A stretch of DNA of 64,000 nucleotides from Rostratula benghalensis (GCA_013399305.1 VXAI01000013.1:1406514-1470513); one strand, 5' to 3'. Shown: positions 14,209-27,900, counted from the stretch's first letter. The notes: a model not told the origin generated them from the letters alone. Translations and numbers: made by a program.

Positions 14209-14739
14209 CTGCTCCTTTCAAGCTGCAAGCACAAATATCACCAAACCATAGACATGTGCTCAAGGAAGATATTTTGCGTAGTGTGTTCCGTTGGCATTTG
14301 GAGGTCTAGCCCACAAACCATCTATGCACACAAACCATCATCCTTAGAAGTCACCTTATGCTGGCAAATTATGCCATCATGTTCCTAAGCAATCACATTC
14401 CCCAGAAGAAAAAGGACCTGAGTGGAAGACGAAGAACATGACTTACACTGAAAACAATGCTCAAGGAAGGAATTGTCAAGTTGCCTTTGTGTGATCTTTC
14501 CAGCAGCTCTCAAGCATAGCACTTAAAAATTTGTTCACTAATGCCACAGAAATCTTCAGATTCTGTCAGGAGGCTGACATGCCAAGATTATCTCATTACC
14601 CCAGCAACTACACCCCAGTTCAGTTTCATAGACTTAATGAGATTGAGGAGGAAGGGCTCTTTCCTCTTGAGTATGATAGCAAAGACCTAACTTAATACCT
14701 TTGTGATCATACTGTAAGCCTTAATGAAGTGATAGAAGT

Positions 14740-15454
14740 AATTGCAGCTGATTAGTGTTCTTGATGTAATATTCTTAGACTACTGTAAGGCCTTTGACTT
14801 AACACACTTTGATTATGAAATTAGAGCAACACAAAGCCAATATGAACCTATCAGAGGATTAAAACTGACTGATAGTTTCATAAATGAGTATGAGCAGCTT
14901 CCACCTTCAAGAATCTACCTCATCTGGTAGTTATTTGGTTCCCTTGGTTCTTGGATGTTTCTTGAGAACAGAGAGGGTATCTGTGTTTCTGTACTTGGCA
15001 GTGGTGAAAACACCTACTGGGATACTGTGTTGTGTAGTTCCAAGACCTGCAATATTACAAGAGTGTTATAGAAAATGTTTATAGAAGATCTATTGATCAG
15101 AAAATAATTCTCACAATATATGTCCTTTAGCAAGTAGTTCATTCATTCTGCCTTAATAAAGGGAAGGTTAGGGCATTGCAAGCCCAAAGTCTCTGTAGCT
15201 ACATGAAAAACAGTCTCTTCATAACAGAAGATTCATCAGTTCAGGAGGCAATTCTGTAATGAGATCAAATGGTCTAGATGAAGCAAGCCAAATTCAGATC
15301 GACTATAAAGCACTAAAGTCAAAGACTAATAAAACATTAAAATAATTTGCTACTGATTATGGCAGGCTTATCTCTGGAAACACTTTCAACAAGATTGGTT
15401 ATTTTTCTAAATGGAACACTCTAGTTCATATGAGAATTAATTCAAAAATCTCCA
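14740..15454 (+). mobile_element. Possible decayed body of an ancient CR1-type LINE
   Basis: One frame at about 14742-14930 contains VIFLDYCKAFD, which resembles the reverse-transcriptase motif usually seen as LDFSKAFD in CR1-type LINEs. It sits upstream of a clear old LINE 3' end in the same orientation. The rest is too decayed to place, and large internal deletions would be needed. Confidence 0.3.
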
Positions 15455-15532
15455 ATGGACTGTGTTATGCAGGAGGTCACAGTAAATGATCACAATGGTT
15501 CCTTCTGGCTTTTATAATCTATGAATCTCTGA
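15455..15532 (+). mobile_element. Ancient CR1-type LINE 3' end
   Basis: Reads TGTTATGCAGGAGGTCACAG, ATGATCACAATGGTTCCTTC, then TCTATGAATCTCTGAA. This is the 3' end of an old sauropsid CR1 lineage also common in turtles, distinct from the younger avian copies in the window. Confidence 0.75.
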
Positions 15533-18500
15533 ACTTGGTTCAATAAAATGAGTACAGCTGCCTAGCTGCAGGCACACCAGATAATGGACGAAGCTTTCTC
15601 CTTTTCCCATCACTGGTATATAAGCTCACACTCAAAACTCCCAGCAAACAATCCACTGAAATAAATTAATATTCCTCTTAATACAGGCAGCTGGTGTGTA
15701 ACTCTGAAAAAAATTTGTGTTGACTGCTTTATGTTTATGCATCTTGGGCCAGAATTAAAAGAAAAATTAAGAAAGACACAGTCTTCAGGGACAAGAGTAG
15801 TAGTCCATTCCAAACCCCAGAAATTCATGCAGGCTTTCTCTCAGATGAGAGGTGTAGTGAGGTACTTCAGTGAGGTACCCAGTGAGCTACCTGCGAATCC
15901 CAAGTCTGGGAGAGTTGGGTTGATGCCTGATGGTGCCTTTCTCCCTCACTTACTATGTTGTACCATACATGCCTTGCACAGACTAAATACTCAGCTTGTG
16001 GAAAGCTAGGTGGGTGAAATCTGAGAGTATGTGAATAAGGGTAAAATTCTCATTCATGTCCTCAATGGATACTTTAAAATGGTGTTGCAATGAAGAATAT
16101 GTGTATATATATGGGCCAGAAAATTAGAGGTCACTGTGACAGGAACAATTAAAAGACTGATAAACCAGGTCAATTTCAAAATTCAAAACACCTCCTAACT
16201 AGATTGCCACTCATTAGCAATTAGCAATCCCAGTGGTTGTTTCTTACCCACTATCAATAATTATCAGTACACATTCAAAATATTCAGTCCTTAACATTCA
16301 CATCCCAAATTAGCTGTGACTGCAGTGCCACTGAGCTGGTGCAGTACTGGCAGCTATCACCCAGCTGGAGGAAGGATGCCTCCATTGGCTTTATGAGCTG
16401 AAGGGTCACTAGGAGGATGAGCAAGGCTCCAGCAAAAAAAAAAGCTAGACATTAGAAAAGGGGTTTTTTAATAACAATTTTAAGTATATTATTAATATTT
16501 AGATATTTCTGTATTGATTTAGACTGCTAGTGCTAGTGTTACGGTAACTTGCTTTATCACAAGTGTTTGCTGTATTTTGATTAGATCTTTAAGATTTTAA
16601 TTAATCTAAATCTTAATTATTTGCTCCATATATAAGATACATCTCAATTTTGCTCATGAGAAGATTTGGAATTTAATGCTTCTGTCAAAGCTCAAATTTC
16701 TTCAACTGCAAATTCATTCAGAAACATGTGATTCCTCAATGTCATTTTATTGGTTACTGTAAGAGAATTGTCATGCAAAACGGCAGTCAATCAAACAAAA
16801 TATATGTGTTTTGTTAAATGAATGAGTATTCACCAGATTATAGCATCTAGGCAGCGCCACTCAGTTTACTCCTCTCTCATGAATGTTCCTTGATTTTAGA
16901 TAATTTAATTTATAATGTAAATCTAAATTCATCTAAAGTACTGGTCTAAGGCTTATTAAAAGCATTAGGAGACTTTCTACTGATTTGAGTTACCTTTCAA
17001 TTACTCCTTAGATCTTAACTCCATGTACAAAGGCCACCAAAACCAAGTGTATGTTTAAATGGAAGTTCTAGCTTTCTGCAGTTACTACGTGGTATTGTTT
17101 TATGCTTATGCTTTATGTTGAACCAGATATGCAATATCTTTCCAATTAGATGGCTTACGTGTACCCACACAGGTGCTGTCACTGAACCATTCCTGTTCAT
17201 CTAAAGATCTGGCTTTAGGGATGAAATTCCTTCTAGATACAGTTTGGTTTTCAGCAATCATAACAGCTCCTCTGCTGGATAGAGAGATGTCTCATTTCTG
17301 CAACACATCTGAGAGTCAGGGAAGATAAACCTTGGAGAGCAATGAAAGTTGTGGTGTACTGAACACTTTAAATTCAAAATCATAAAACACAAGTCTATCC
17401 GGTATGATCTGATGTATCCCTGCAGCAACCAAATGAGAAATCAAGAATGATAAACGAGTCTTTGAAGGCTGTAGAAGGACAACAGTGTATGAGTACAGAT
17501 GTGTGCCTCAACTTCTGCTGAGTTAGGAGATAGCTGCTCACTGGTGTGATGAATGATAGAAGCAGCCAGGTGAACTAGAAGAAAGGGAAGAATCCACTCA
17601 GCTTTTGCCATGTGCAGTGACAGCTGATGCTCATGAAGATGGAGTCAAGATAAACAGGACATCGTCTGGTCGTCACAAGAAAGCAAGCATAAAACAGGAT
17701 AAGGAATGTGGCAAAGACACATCTGACCCAAAAATGGTATAACTTAACTGATAATCTTGAGGTTCAGTTTTGAGTACAAATAACTTGAGAAATCATAGAA
17801 ATGCTTTTAGCAACCAGAAGAAACAACATCTCTGGGAACTAATTCAAAATGTAAATGACATAGTGGTTGACCAAATAATTTCAGGTCTGTTCAGTTTTCA
17901 CACTCTTAGTCAAATAAGAGGTAGAATCAACCTTTCACGTTCACTTTTCTTGGATGACTGACAAGAAAAAGTAAAAGCTGAAAGCTGTGCAGAGTCCATT
18001 GCTTTTCCAATACTATAAGAAACTGCTCTCAAAATGGATGAGTGTATCAGTGGGTGGATGGATGAATGGAAAGAAGGATGGAAAGAGAAAGAAAGATAAT
18101 GTGCATGAGCATAAGTATATGCACACACACAGCTTTCATGTATATAGAAGTTTATGTGTATATATATCAAAAAAGTATATTTGCTACAGACAAAGCTTAG
18201 TTCAGTTAGATCCCAGGGAAGGCATTCAAAAAGAAGGGTGGGGGGGAAACTTCTCTATTAAGAAAGCTTTTGAGCACCCTGAAGTTATCTGACAAACAAC
18301 CATTTCAAACAGGTTCAAACACTGCGGCATGCAGGAATAGTAGACAGTTGTGGAAAACAGAACAGTTTGCAGTAGTAAGAAAATCCAATGCTGTGCAGTA
18401 GCTAAGGTAATGTTTTTGAATATAAGAATCAAAACAAAGAACTTTAAAAAAATAGAAATGAAATAGATGCAGTACAGCATACATGGGTTATTAAGTCAGT

Positions 18501-20801
18501 CACAACATTTCTGTTTTATGCTGCTATTTTAACCACAGACTTCTGATTTTTAAACAAAGCTCCCGAGCTCATGCAGGGTTAGCCTAGATTTTAAATTCTG
18601 ATAGAAGCAGTTTCATATGTTAGAGAAAACTCAATAGATGGAAAATAGATTGTTTTTCTTCAGTAATTATTTTATTCCACAGATCACAGAGTTGCTAAAG
18701 GCAGTGGGATGCTCCCCTGTGGTGTTTTTTGCTTGGTATTTGTCAAGTGAGTTGCAGAATTGTTCATCCGGTACTAATAAACAATCTCATTAATGCTGTC
18801 TGAGCCCTGCTGCCTGCTCGAGCAAATCTGTCCAAACCTTCATAGAATAGTCACCTTTACTGCAACACACTCTCTCCCTTGTGAGCAAGGAGAACTCCTC
18901 CTCCCTGCTGCATTCCTTATCTCCCCGACTATCTCTTCTGGGTCCCAGTCCCTAAATTAACACAAAAAGAGTGAGGCAGAGAAACTAACATACCAATTTA
19001 ACAGGCGTATATTGCTTTCACAAATTACAATACGCTAAACAATACAAACCATATGATCCAGGGGACTGACAATTTTTCATCCCCCTATAATTCACAGACC
19101 TTTTTACTCAACACAACAGTACATTAAAACTAGAGAGAAAGCTGATTTACAAGCAAGGTTTCAAATCCCATTTCAGGGTACCTCAGATCTCAGTCCTCTA
19201 GGAAAATCACATTAGTTTCCTCTCCTGGAGCTTAGAGCCCCTCCAAAAGTAAATAAAATCTCAGGACTCATTTCTAATGCCTGATGAGACATTCCTCAAC
19301 ATGGAAAAACCTTGCCCATATGGACAACTTTTGCATGATGGGTCCCCAGGAATTTTGACTCCAGATAGAAGATGAAATAATTAATACTTTTCTGGAGAAG
19401 GCCCCTTAACTACAGAACCATTGAAGGATTTTTGTATCTCTAAATGGGGCTAAGTAGGTAGCCATTACTGTTTTTCTAAGAGAAACCTTCATTGCTTTGA
19501 GAGTTTAAAATCTTTAATTTGTCTTTTTCTTATTCAGTTATTGTTTTCAGTTTATGCAGAGTCTTTACAGAGTATTTGTGCAATAGGCTTGCAATTCAGA
19601 AATATATTTATCTGAGTTAGGAGAAGAGGAATGATTAATGAAAAAAAAGACAAGCCAGACTACCATTATAAGAGAAGGTCTGCAGACATATCAAAAAAAA
19701 AAGTGTTGAGAGTATCTATACAATGCAAATATAAGATCTGAAGGCTCAGAAGCCTCCACAGTGAATAAACTCAAGAAAAGAAACATGAAAATAACAAGAG
19801 GTTGTTACAGAGAATGTTTCTATACAGCCAGAAATCTCAGCTTCTGTTTTGAGAGGTGACCTACACACAAAACATTCAGGTGACAGATTTCTTTGGGATC
19901 AGGGGAAGGCATTCATGTGTGTACATGTCACATCATCGCTCCGCTCAGCCCATTCGGGCACAGATATTTCAGGATCTTTCTTTTACAAAATTGTGATGAC
20001 AGAGAGTCACTCCTTTCTGACTGAGCTAGAGTGAATTCACAAAAGGTGATAGTTCTTTCTAAAAGAATAGGAAAATAACTGCTTAATGAGGAGCTGGGTA
20101 GTGTGTTTTATCCCTTCAAGCCTTGCTCACAGCATCCAGGGCATCTGGATCTTTGCAGTCTTGCCCAGAATTATTCATGCACATCAAGAAATCTCATTTA
20201 TTTTATTCTTTGTAAAATACACTTGGCAATTTGCTAATGCCAAAAGGGGGGAAAGAAGATTTTTTACCATCAGATTCAGATGCTCCTTTAGAACTGAAAA
20301 GCAGAGATTTAAAAGTGAGCTGAGTGCCATTAATGTAATTATACAAATTTTCCTCCTGCATTCTCATCTGAAGCTCTGCATCTTGCTCAGCACAACAAAC
20401 CAAACCAAATATATGAGAGTGAAACTTAGTCACTGCCATGCCTAGATCCACCATTCAAACTGGGTGAAAGGCCTCGTGTTCTGCTGTCCCTGCTTTCTAA
20501 CATCAACTTCTTACTAAAAACATATATAAAACTTTAAGAGTTTCTCAATATAGTTATGTTTTAAAGGAGTAACCACAAGTGCAAATGTTTTCATTAATTA
20601 ATAGGAGAGAAAACTTTTAGTGGAATAGTCCTTTAGTGCTTAAAATTCATCATGAGTTGAACAGATGTCCCTACAAAGTCCATGAAGCACATGGTGAAGC
20701 TTTGGAAATCAGTCCAATATGTCCTTCATTCTTAACTGAAATAGACACTTCTGGTATAATTTGGTAATTAGCTGACCACCTTTCTTGCTACACACCTTGC
20801 T
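15533..20801. other. Intergenic, mostly unassigned
   Basis: AT-rich DNA with an imperfect GGAT/GAAA tract at 18.05 kb and an inverted repeat, TTAAGATTT (16589-16597) with AAATCTTAA (16608-16616). No gene, RNA or transposon family is recognised. A plus frame of 119 codons at 20086-20445 has no domain-like features. Confidence 0.5.
18050..18099. repeat. Imperfect GGAT / GAAA purine repeat
   Basis: Degenerate tetranucleotide tract: GTGGGTGGATGGATGAATGG followed by GAAA-type units. Confidence 0.7.
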
Positions 20802-20929
20802 CACAAGGTCAGGCTGGATGGGGCTTTGAGCAACCTGTTCTAGTGGGAGGTGTCCCTGCCCATGACAGGGGGTTGGATCAATGATCTTGAAGGTCCCTTC
20901 CAACTCTAACCATTCTATGATTCTGTGAT
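20802..20929 (+). mobile_element. CR1 LINE 3' end
   Basis: Contains AAGGTCAGGCTGGATGGGGC, GGTCCCTTCCAACTCTAACC and the ATTCTATGATTCTGTGA tail with the CR1 8-bp repeat. It is strongly 5'-truncated and near the avian consensus, so relatively young. Confidence 0.95.
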
Positions 20930-21680
20930 CACCAAATCACGGAACACAAAAACAGTACCCTCAGCTGGAAGGGGTACCATCTGCAATAAATATATCTTTT
21001 AAAAGTTTGTTCTCAAGATGTTTGTTTCAATTGTCTCTATATGTAAAAGAGAACATTGCAGAAGGGATTCATGAAATACAGGTTTACTTTTCATTTTAAG
21101 GAATTATTAGCCATCAAGATAAAATAATCCCAATGCATGATTATGTGGAATAACCAGATAGTCAGCCAGACAATTTCAATAAAGTTTATTCGATAAAACT
21201 CTACAAAAAGGAGTCAGAAATTTAAAAATAGACTTATTAAATAAAACCAATTTATTTCTCAGTAGTTTTCTTGTTATTGACTTTGTCTATTCTCTCTCTC
21301 ACCATTCCTGCAACTCCTCCAATTCTGATTTATTTGATCTCTTTCCATGTTTTGTCCTTTCTAGTTATTTTCATCCTTTTTATAAAATCATTCTTATTCT
21401 TTTTTTTTCTTTGTAATTCCAGTCTAAAGGACTTCCTATACTCTCCATCTCTTTTCTATATAGTGATTCATTCGGTTTCAGCAATCTTCTGTCTAAAATT
21501 TTCTACCCAGTCTTGTATTCTAAACATGCACTTCAAGTATCTATTTTTCACTTCTTTTTTTTTACTGAATTACATTCACCCATGCTCATGTTACATTGTT
21601 CTGCTTCCTAATTTTTAATTCCAATAGACATTAGCAATGTACCACAAATTTGTTGTTAAGAGGCCAAATGTTTCATAACT

Positions 21681-21748
21681 AAAAAAACAAAACAAAACAA
21701 AACATAAACAAACAAAAAAACCCCAAAAAACAAACAAACAAAAAAAAA
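21681..21748. repeat. (AAAAC)n / (CAAA)n simple repeat
   Basis: A-rich tract with AAAAC and CAAA units interrupted by CCCC. It could be a decayed poly(A) tail. Confidence 0.85.
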
Positions 21749-22391
21749 CCAGATAAGGAATTCAATTGTTTGGTGTGATTAATATTAATATTTTCATCAG
21801 GTCTGAGCAACTGAGGAGAGGATCTCAAACATATTTTATTAAATATCAGCAACTTAGAAAAAGATTGTATTCTTTATTTATATGTATGGGCAATTGCTTG
21901 CATTTCCTTCGATTCTGGATTTGCACATACATGATCTTAATGGCTCTGAAAGATGCAGGTCTAGGCTGTATATCATAGCTCAACATGTAGCTTCCTGGTG
22001 TTTGCAGTGACTGCCACATTTCAGTGAGGAGAATTGCAGGCAAAAGAGCTCAGGGTTGGAAGCAGGAAATTATATTTGGGCAGCACTACATCTGACTGAA
22101 TACGTGACATCTCCCTTGCATGATTGAGCTACAGAATAACAAGCTCCTCCTCCCTCCTTTTGGGTCCCAGAACCCCTCCAATCTCTGTGACCCTGCTGGA
22201 AGTCTTACCTAAACCAGGTGTCCATACTCACAATAAAGTTGGGCTCTTTAAATGACAAAGGACAACCATTCTGGTTCTCTTTGGCAGCATGGCTGATGAG
22301 CTTTATAACCTGAAAAGAAGCAAATTTGAACCCATACCAATAGCGTTGCTGTAATCTTGCAATATTTTAATAATATTTAGTTAGATGTTAA

Positions 22392-22411
22392 GTGTGTGTG
22401 TATATATATAT
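22392..22411. repeat. (GT)n(TA)n microsatellite
   Basis: Four to five GT units followed by five TA units. Confidence 0.8.
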
Positions 22412-23357
22412 TATCATTGCTATGTAACATGAATTTCCAGGAACCTTGAGAAGTATGTAAACCCTCAAATAAGGATGTCTTCGTGACAAGGAATGTATCA
22501 TAACTGTATTGCATTCCATCTGGAAAAATATCACTGAGATGCCAAGGCTTAAAAAATGTCTTAAAAAATCTGTAGCTGAAGAAAATTCACTAAATTATCC
22601 TGATAAATACCTAAAAAGCTCTAGCTGCTTATGAAAGGTTATCCACAAACAAGCAGCACATCACATTAATGCTAGCAGTAATCTTCGGCACCAAAAATGA
22701 TTAACACCACCATAGGTGGACTCACTTCTGAGCTGTATGTGAGGATGCAACAAACACCACAGAAATGTGCAGGGACCCCTTTTTCTTCAAGAATTGATTA
22801 CTGTCTTGTGCTGTGCTGTACTGCTGCTTATGCTAAGTACTCTTTTAGCATAAAAGGGAAATCTAACTCTCATATTTGGTTTCCACTTTATGTTCAGTCA
22901 GTTTGGTTATTTGTCCTTGAGGTTTAGTTGTAAAAAGTTGATGCAGGAGACTGAAACCTTTCTGGATAATATTCAAACTTCTACGCCTCAGCATCAAGAC
23001 TCATCATCCCCATTCAAGGGAGGTAGTATTATTTGCAACATCCTTAATCAAGAAGCTAATCTAGCACATCAAACACAGGACTGCCTCCCTGGCTTGTGCT
23101 CCACCACAACGCTGACTATCGTGTAGTGCCTCCCCAAGCATAGTCTATATTATGTCAACACAGCACCGTCCCACAGCACAGGGGAATATCCCTAAATCAG
23201 TACTGATTCACGTAATAACTGTCTCCTTATTCACATAAAAGAAGAAAAACGACAGTAATTTTCCTGTGTGTGGTGGAAAAGATGCAGCCCTGGTATTAGT
23301 GTTTGTATGTGAATCCACCATTCCTGTCATTACAGCACTTTGCAACCTCTAATGCCC

Positions 23358-24135
23358 TGTTGTGGTGGATTTACCTTGGTGGGCTGCCAGGCACGCATCC
23401 AGCTGCTCTCTCACTCCCTTTCATCACAGGGAGAAAATAAGATTAAAAAGCTCATGGGTTGAGATAAAGACAGGGAGATCTCTTACCAGTTACTGTCATG
23501 GGAAAAACAGACTCACTTTGGGGAAAGTTCACTTTGTTTATTGCCAATCAAAATAGATTTCGATAGCAAGAAAGAAAAATTAAAACAACACCTTCCCACT
23601 ACTTTACAAACACTTTTTCCCAAGCTTAATTTCACTTCTTCATTGCCAACTCTTCTACTCACTCCCAGCCCTTGAGAGGTGCAAGGGTATGGAGAATGGG
23701 GTGTTGTGGTCAGTCCATAAAAACTCCTCTCTGCTGCTCCTTCATCTTTGCACTTTTCCCCTGCTCCAGAGTGGTTCTTTCCATGGCTTACAGTCCTTCA
23801 AGGTAAACCTGCTCCAGCGTGGGCTCACAAGGGGCTGCAGGCACCTTTCTATTCTGGCACCTGTAGCATCTTCTCCTCCCCTCCTTCTTCTCCACTTTGG
23901 TGTCACAGGACTGTTTCTCACACTTTCTCCATCATTCCTCACTGCTATGCAGTGTTTTACCCTTTCTTAAATATGTTTTCCCAGAGGTGCCACCATCTTG
24001 GCTGAGGGTCTCTGCCATGCCCTGGGGTGTTTCAGTCAGAGACGGATGGAACTATCTGGAATCAGCTGTGTCCAGCACGGGACAGTCCCAGCTTCTCCTC
24101 ACAGAGGCCACCCTGCAGCCCCCGCTGCCAGCAGA
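23358..24135 (-). mobile_element. ERV solo LTR, family A, nearly full length
   Basis: Reverse-oriented LTR. Its 3' end is at the left (TGTTGTGGTGGATTTACCTT), followed by CTCATGGGTTGAGATAAAGA and TTTATTGCCAATCAAAATAG, which on the minus strand gives the AATAAA poly(A) signal. The middle holds GC-rich repeats (CTGCTCCAGCGTGGGCTCAC), and the 5' part ends near CACCCTGCAGCCCCCGCTGC. The right boundary is uncertain (24130-24160) and no target-site duplication is clear. No viral genes flank it. The overlapping open frames of 66-107 codons are not genes. The exact repeat-library name is not determined. Confidence 0.85.
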
Positions 24136-24212
24136 TGGGCAGGGACACCTGGCACAATTGTTCTCCTCACACGCGAGCTGTGGTTGGAGGAATGTGCTAT
24201 TTGCTGATGTCT

Positions 24213-24300
24213 AGATTTGAAAACAAAGACACGGACAGGTTAAATGAGTTGCCCCAGATCTTAACTTCAGAGTGTGACACAGCAACCTCAGCAGGTGATT
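24213..24300 (-). mobile_element. MIR/CORE-like SINE relic, antisense
   Basis: GACACGGACAGGTTAAATGA followed by GTTGCCCCAG and ACAGCAACCTC resembles the antisense of the ancient tRNA-SINE core (GAGAGGTTAAGTGACTTGCCC). Heavily decayed. Confidence 0.4.
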
Positions 24301-24890
24301 ACAGCTTGTTTTCAGCCAGAAATTTCTGTAGAGTCTCTCCGATGATGTGATTTATGCCGGCTACGGCTCTGGACTGTGAGCAGCAGCCGCCTTTGTTCAG
24401 GGTTATGCACAAACACAACTGAGCAGAATTTTCTTGACGTTTATTTAAGCATCTTCAGATGTTTTTGTCATTTTGTCCATGACCACGGAGACATATACTT
24501 ATTACTTGAAATGTTGCATTTTTCACATTTTCTTCCCTTTGATTTGTTTAGCTTGCTACAAGGTCAATAGGATGTTTTAGCTCAGTCCTGTTTCTCAGAT
24601 CAAAAATAAACCATGGCATACTCTGACAAAGATATAACCAAAATTCTTGCAGCTTTCCTTATTGTAATATCCAAATGCCTTACAATAGTGATGTTATTTA
24701 CACCACTTTATATTTTGACATAGGCCACACAGTTGTATATGCTTTTAACAGTGTTTTAGGGACTGTATTATGTAGATCCCAAAGGAATCTGATCTGCAGA
24801 GGTTAAAAGGTATCAGTAGTGGGTCTGTGCACATCAAGGCCTTCTTCAACTCTTCAATGGCTCTGACTTCAGTAAATGTTTCTGAACCTT

Positions 24891-24920
24891 GAGAGGAGAG
24901 GAGAGGAGAGGAGAGGAGAG
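24891..24920. repeat. (GAGAG)n pentanucleotide repeat, 6 copies
   Basis: Six perfect 5-bp units of GAGAG (read in register as GAGAG, GAGAG...). A pure purine strand that could vary in length between individuals. Confidence 0.92.
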
Positions 24921-27900
24921 AAAAAATACAAAAGACCTGCTGAGTGTGCTGGGAAGGCATACAGGGAGGGGAGAGAAAATTAATTCCCCACTTACCCACA
25001 CAGAAGAATATCCTCATTTCTAACAAAAATAATGTATATGTATATATTTTTAAATTCTCATTATCGATTTTTACATCTCTTGTGCATAGGCGTTTCAAGT
25101 GGAAGGGTGAGTTAGGTGTGCAACAGATTATAAAAGTTGCCCCTGATCTTCACTGAAAAAGGTGGGACAAGGTGGCTTTAGACCTCTGCAAGCCTCTTTG
25201 ACCAATGGCCGCCACAGGGACATGGAGAAGTTAGGAAAATGTAAAGCAACTTTACCCCTAATTTGCACCACTTTGTACCAACCCATCCTCTGGATCGTAG
25301 GACCATACAGGGACAGGAGAGTGCTATACCCTCTTGATACAGTTTATTTGCACTCCATCAGATCACCTCCACCACAAAAAATTCTTAGGAACTTATATAA
25401 GAGTGAAATTTGTCTCTTTGAACTACTCTGAAAAATAAGATCAAAAACTAGAGTATTCAAAAATGTGTATTTTCTTGCCCTCTTAAACTAGCATTAGACA
25501 CATGAAGTCATTAAGCTAAAAGAGGTATTTCCACAGTACTAGAATGTTTCAGAAATATATTGTGGTTGAAATAAGTCATGAACTCCTTGTTATTGATTAT
25601 ATTAAAGAATGAAATGCTCTAGATTCTTCAGTGAACTGTACTGATGATAACAATGATCTTGAGTGTAGAAAGTATAGCTTTCTGCAGCTATGTAACTGCC
25701 ATTCCAAATATTTTAGTTTGTTTTCCTCATCTAAGATTTACAAAAAGCATCCAAAACACCAAATAGAATCCTTGAGTAGATTTTCCACTGCTGAAGTTCT
25801 TTGACTAAATCTGAGTGTTGGATAAGATGCCATTCACTGCCAGAGGATTGCAGAAGGTCTTTTCTGAACACAACAACCTTCAAATGCCTGTATAGTACTT
25901 AAACTGCCCTTAATAGCTGAACTGAACTAATTATCACAAACATCAAAAGGTTTCAAGAAATACAGTCATTAACTATTTTTCCTTTTCCTAGCATTAAAAA
26001 GCAACTCCTGGCTTTATTAGCATAAGCTTTCTCTTTAATTGGTTGCTAATGATGGTGCTTTTTCAAGGATTTTCACAGCTAGTACTTTAGGGTAAGTAAA
26101 TATATAAATAGGTCTGGTAAGCTTTGGGGCTGAAATCTCAGGTTAACAGCATCATTATAAAAAGGATATACAATTACAACACTGAGTATTTCCTTAGATT
26201 ATCCTTGGTGCTTTACTTTTCAAAATTGGCTCATAACATGACCAAAGTCATTAATAGATGCCCAGCCACTGAAAAAAACAGTGATTTTCTTACAGTTTGA
26301 GTCAGCCTCTAAAAAACATTTGCTGAATTTCACTGATGTGTTATTTAACAGTATCCTTGTACATTATTTTTTTGTTTGTTTTAAAGTGAACTCAAAATGA
26401 GGACTTATGCCTCTAGCAGCAGGAAAAGACCTCTCAAGCAACTGGAATGTGAAGATACAGTAACTCATAGCAATATTCTTTATACACGTTTTGTTTTTCC
26501 TGATATTTAATTAGCTACTATTTGCTCACTGTAATCACAACTGATGTTTATTGGTACTTTGAGTCCTTCTATAATTTACATTACATGCTACTTTGTGCCC
26601 AAAGATTTTGGGGAGGTGATCAAGCTTCTGTCCCTCTTCCTGACTTAAATGAGTTCAGGATAAGGCTCTTTCCTTTATCTTTTCATTCTGATAATGCAGG
26701 AGGGTATGGAGGAGTGAGGGCTGTCACTGATGACATTTGAGGCGTGAGGTTTGTCAGTGATCGAGCGCCATAAGCCCTGGTCCTACCCGCTCTCAGCCTA
26801 ATGGTAACACAAGTCATTATTCTTTAGGAAACCCATAACAGTCTGCTGTCACCAGCCTCCAGTGTGCAAAAGCACTGTCTTACACCAGAGACCACGTCTA
26901 TTCCTGTTCTCAAAACATAATGACTCCTGCTTTGAGATTCGGATCTGCTTGGAAAAGAGCAGATCAAAATATTATTAATATGTTTTATGCACTGACCTTA
27001 GCAGCAGTGACCTTAGCTGGAAAAATATTGCTTTTTAGTAAATATTCTTTCCTACAATACTGCTTCATTCTGTGTAGCAGACTTAAACTTTCCCCCCAGT
27101 CAGACAAGGAAGAAAAGCTGGCAGCAAATGAGCTACAATTCAGCTCTTCTCCAGGCTGCCTAGGTCAAATTTCCCTTTACCTGATATCTTAAAATGCAAA
27201 ATAACTGCACTCTCCATTCTGCAGAAATTCTGACATTTTGATCAAGACTATTACCTGTCTGGCCTATGAAACAGAAACAGAGGAAAAAGTAAAATAGGAA
27301 AGTTAATATTGAGTAAGCCCATCTTCAAGTTTTGTGTCTGTTGATAGTATTTTATATTCTGCTTCAAATATTTAACATCTTCATTAAATGAAAAATTGAG
27401 GATGATTCTTTTATTTCTCATTAAAAACTTCCCTGAAAGAAATGAGTTCATTTGAAGCATCTAAGAGAGGTGACTATCGTCTCTCAGCACATCATTAGAT
27501 GTTCAGAGGCAGTGGAATTCTCAGTGTGTACAGGGACTGAAATAAAGTCAGCTTTCATCAGAAACAAACAGAACGAGACTTTCTCTGCACTGAGGCACCT
27601 TAGCACTTCCAAGGCCACTGCAGAACATTTCCTTTGCTATTGGATCACACAAATGGTATGCAAACTTATTCCCTGTCCCACACAACCTGTTCCTTCATTT
27701 ACCCATAAGCCATACAAATTTAAATTCTGAACATAATTCTTGCAAGTCATTTTCCTATCATCCCTGTGGAACTAGTAACAGTGCTACCTCTTAACGCTGA
27801 AAATCCTCCCATGCTAAAGATTTTCTACAGACAAAAAAACCCCACAAATTTTAATTATTTTACTGAACAAATTCATATTGTGCTTTGGGTATTTTAGTGT

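Larger units (their letters stand above)
5271..14739. other. Intergenic, mostly unassigned
   Basis: AT-rich DNA with poly(A) runs near 8.0, 8.55 and 10.57 kb and a purine tract at 10.04 kb. I recognise no exon, RNA gene or transposon. The block 11100-11460 is GC-richer and holds a 102-codon minus frame without recognisable features. The stretch 12480-13260 is free of visible repeats and could contain conserved noncoding elements, which I cannot show without alignment. Confidence 0.5.
20930..23357. other. Intergenic, mostly unassigned
   Basis: Contains a C/T-rich block at 21260-21620 holding a hydrophobic 115-codon frame, which is a composition effect; an AAAC-rich repeat; and a GT/TA microsatellite. 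No gene recognised. Confidence 0.5.

Noticed and set aside
21271..21618. Hydrophobic 115-codon frame suggesting a membrane protein
   Set aside because: It reflects a T-rich block that encodes Phe, Leu and Ile; no splice sites or domain features support it.
23689..24350. Cluster of overlapping frames of 66-107 codons
   Set aside because: They fall inside or run out of the antisense LTR; no viral or cellular domain.
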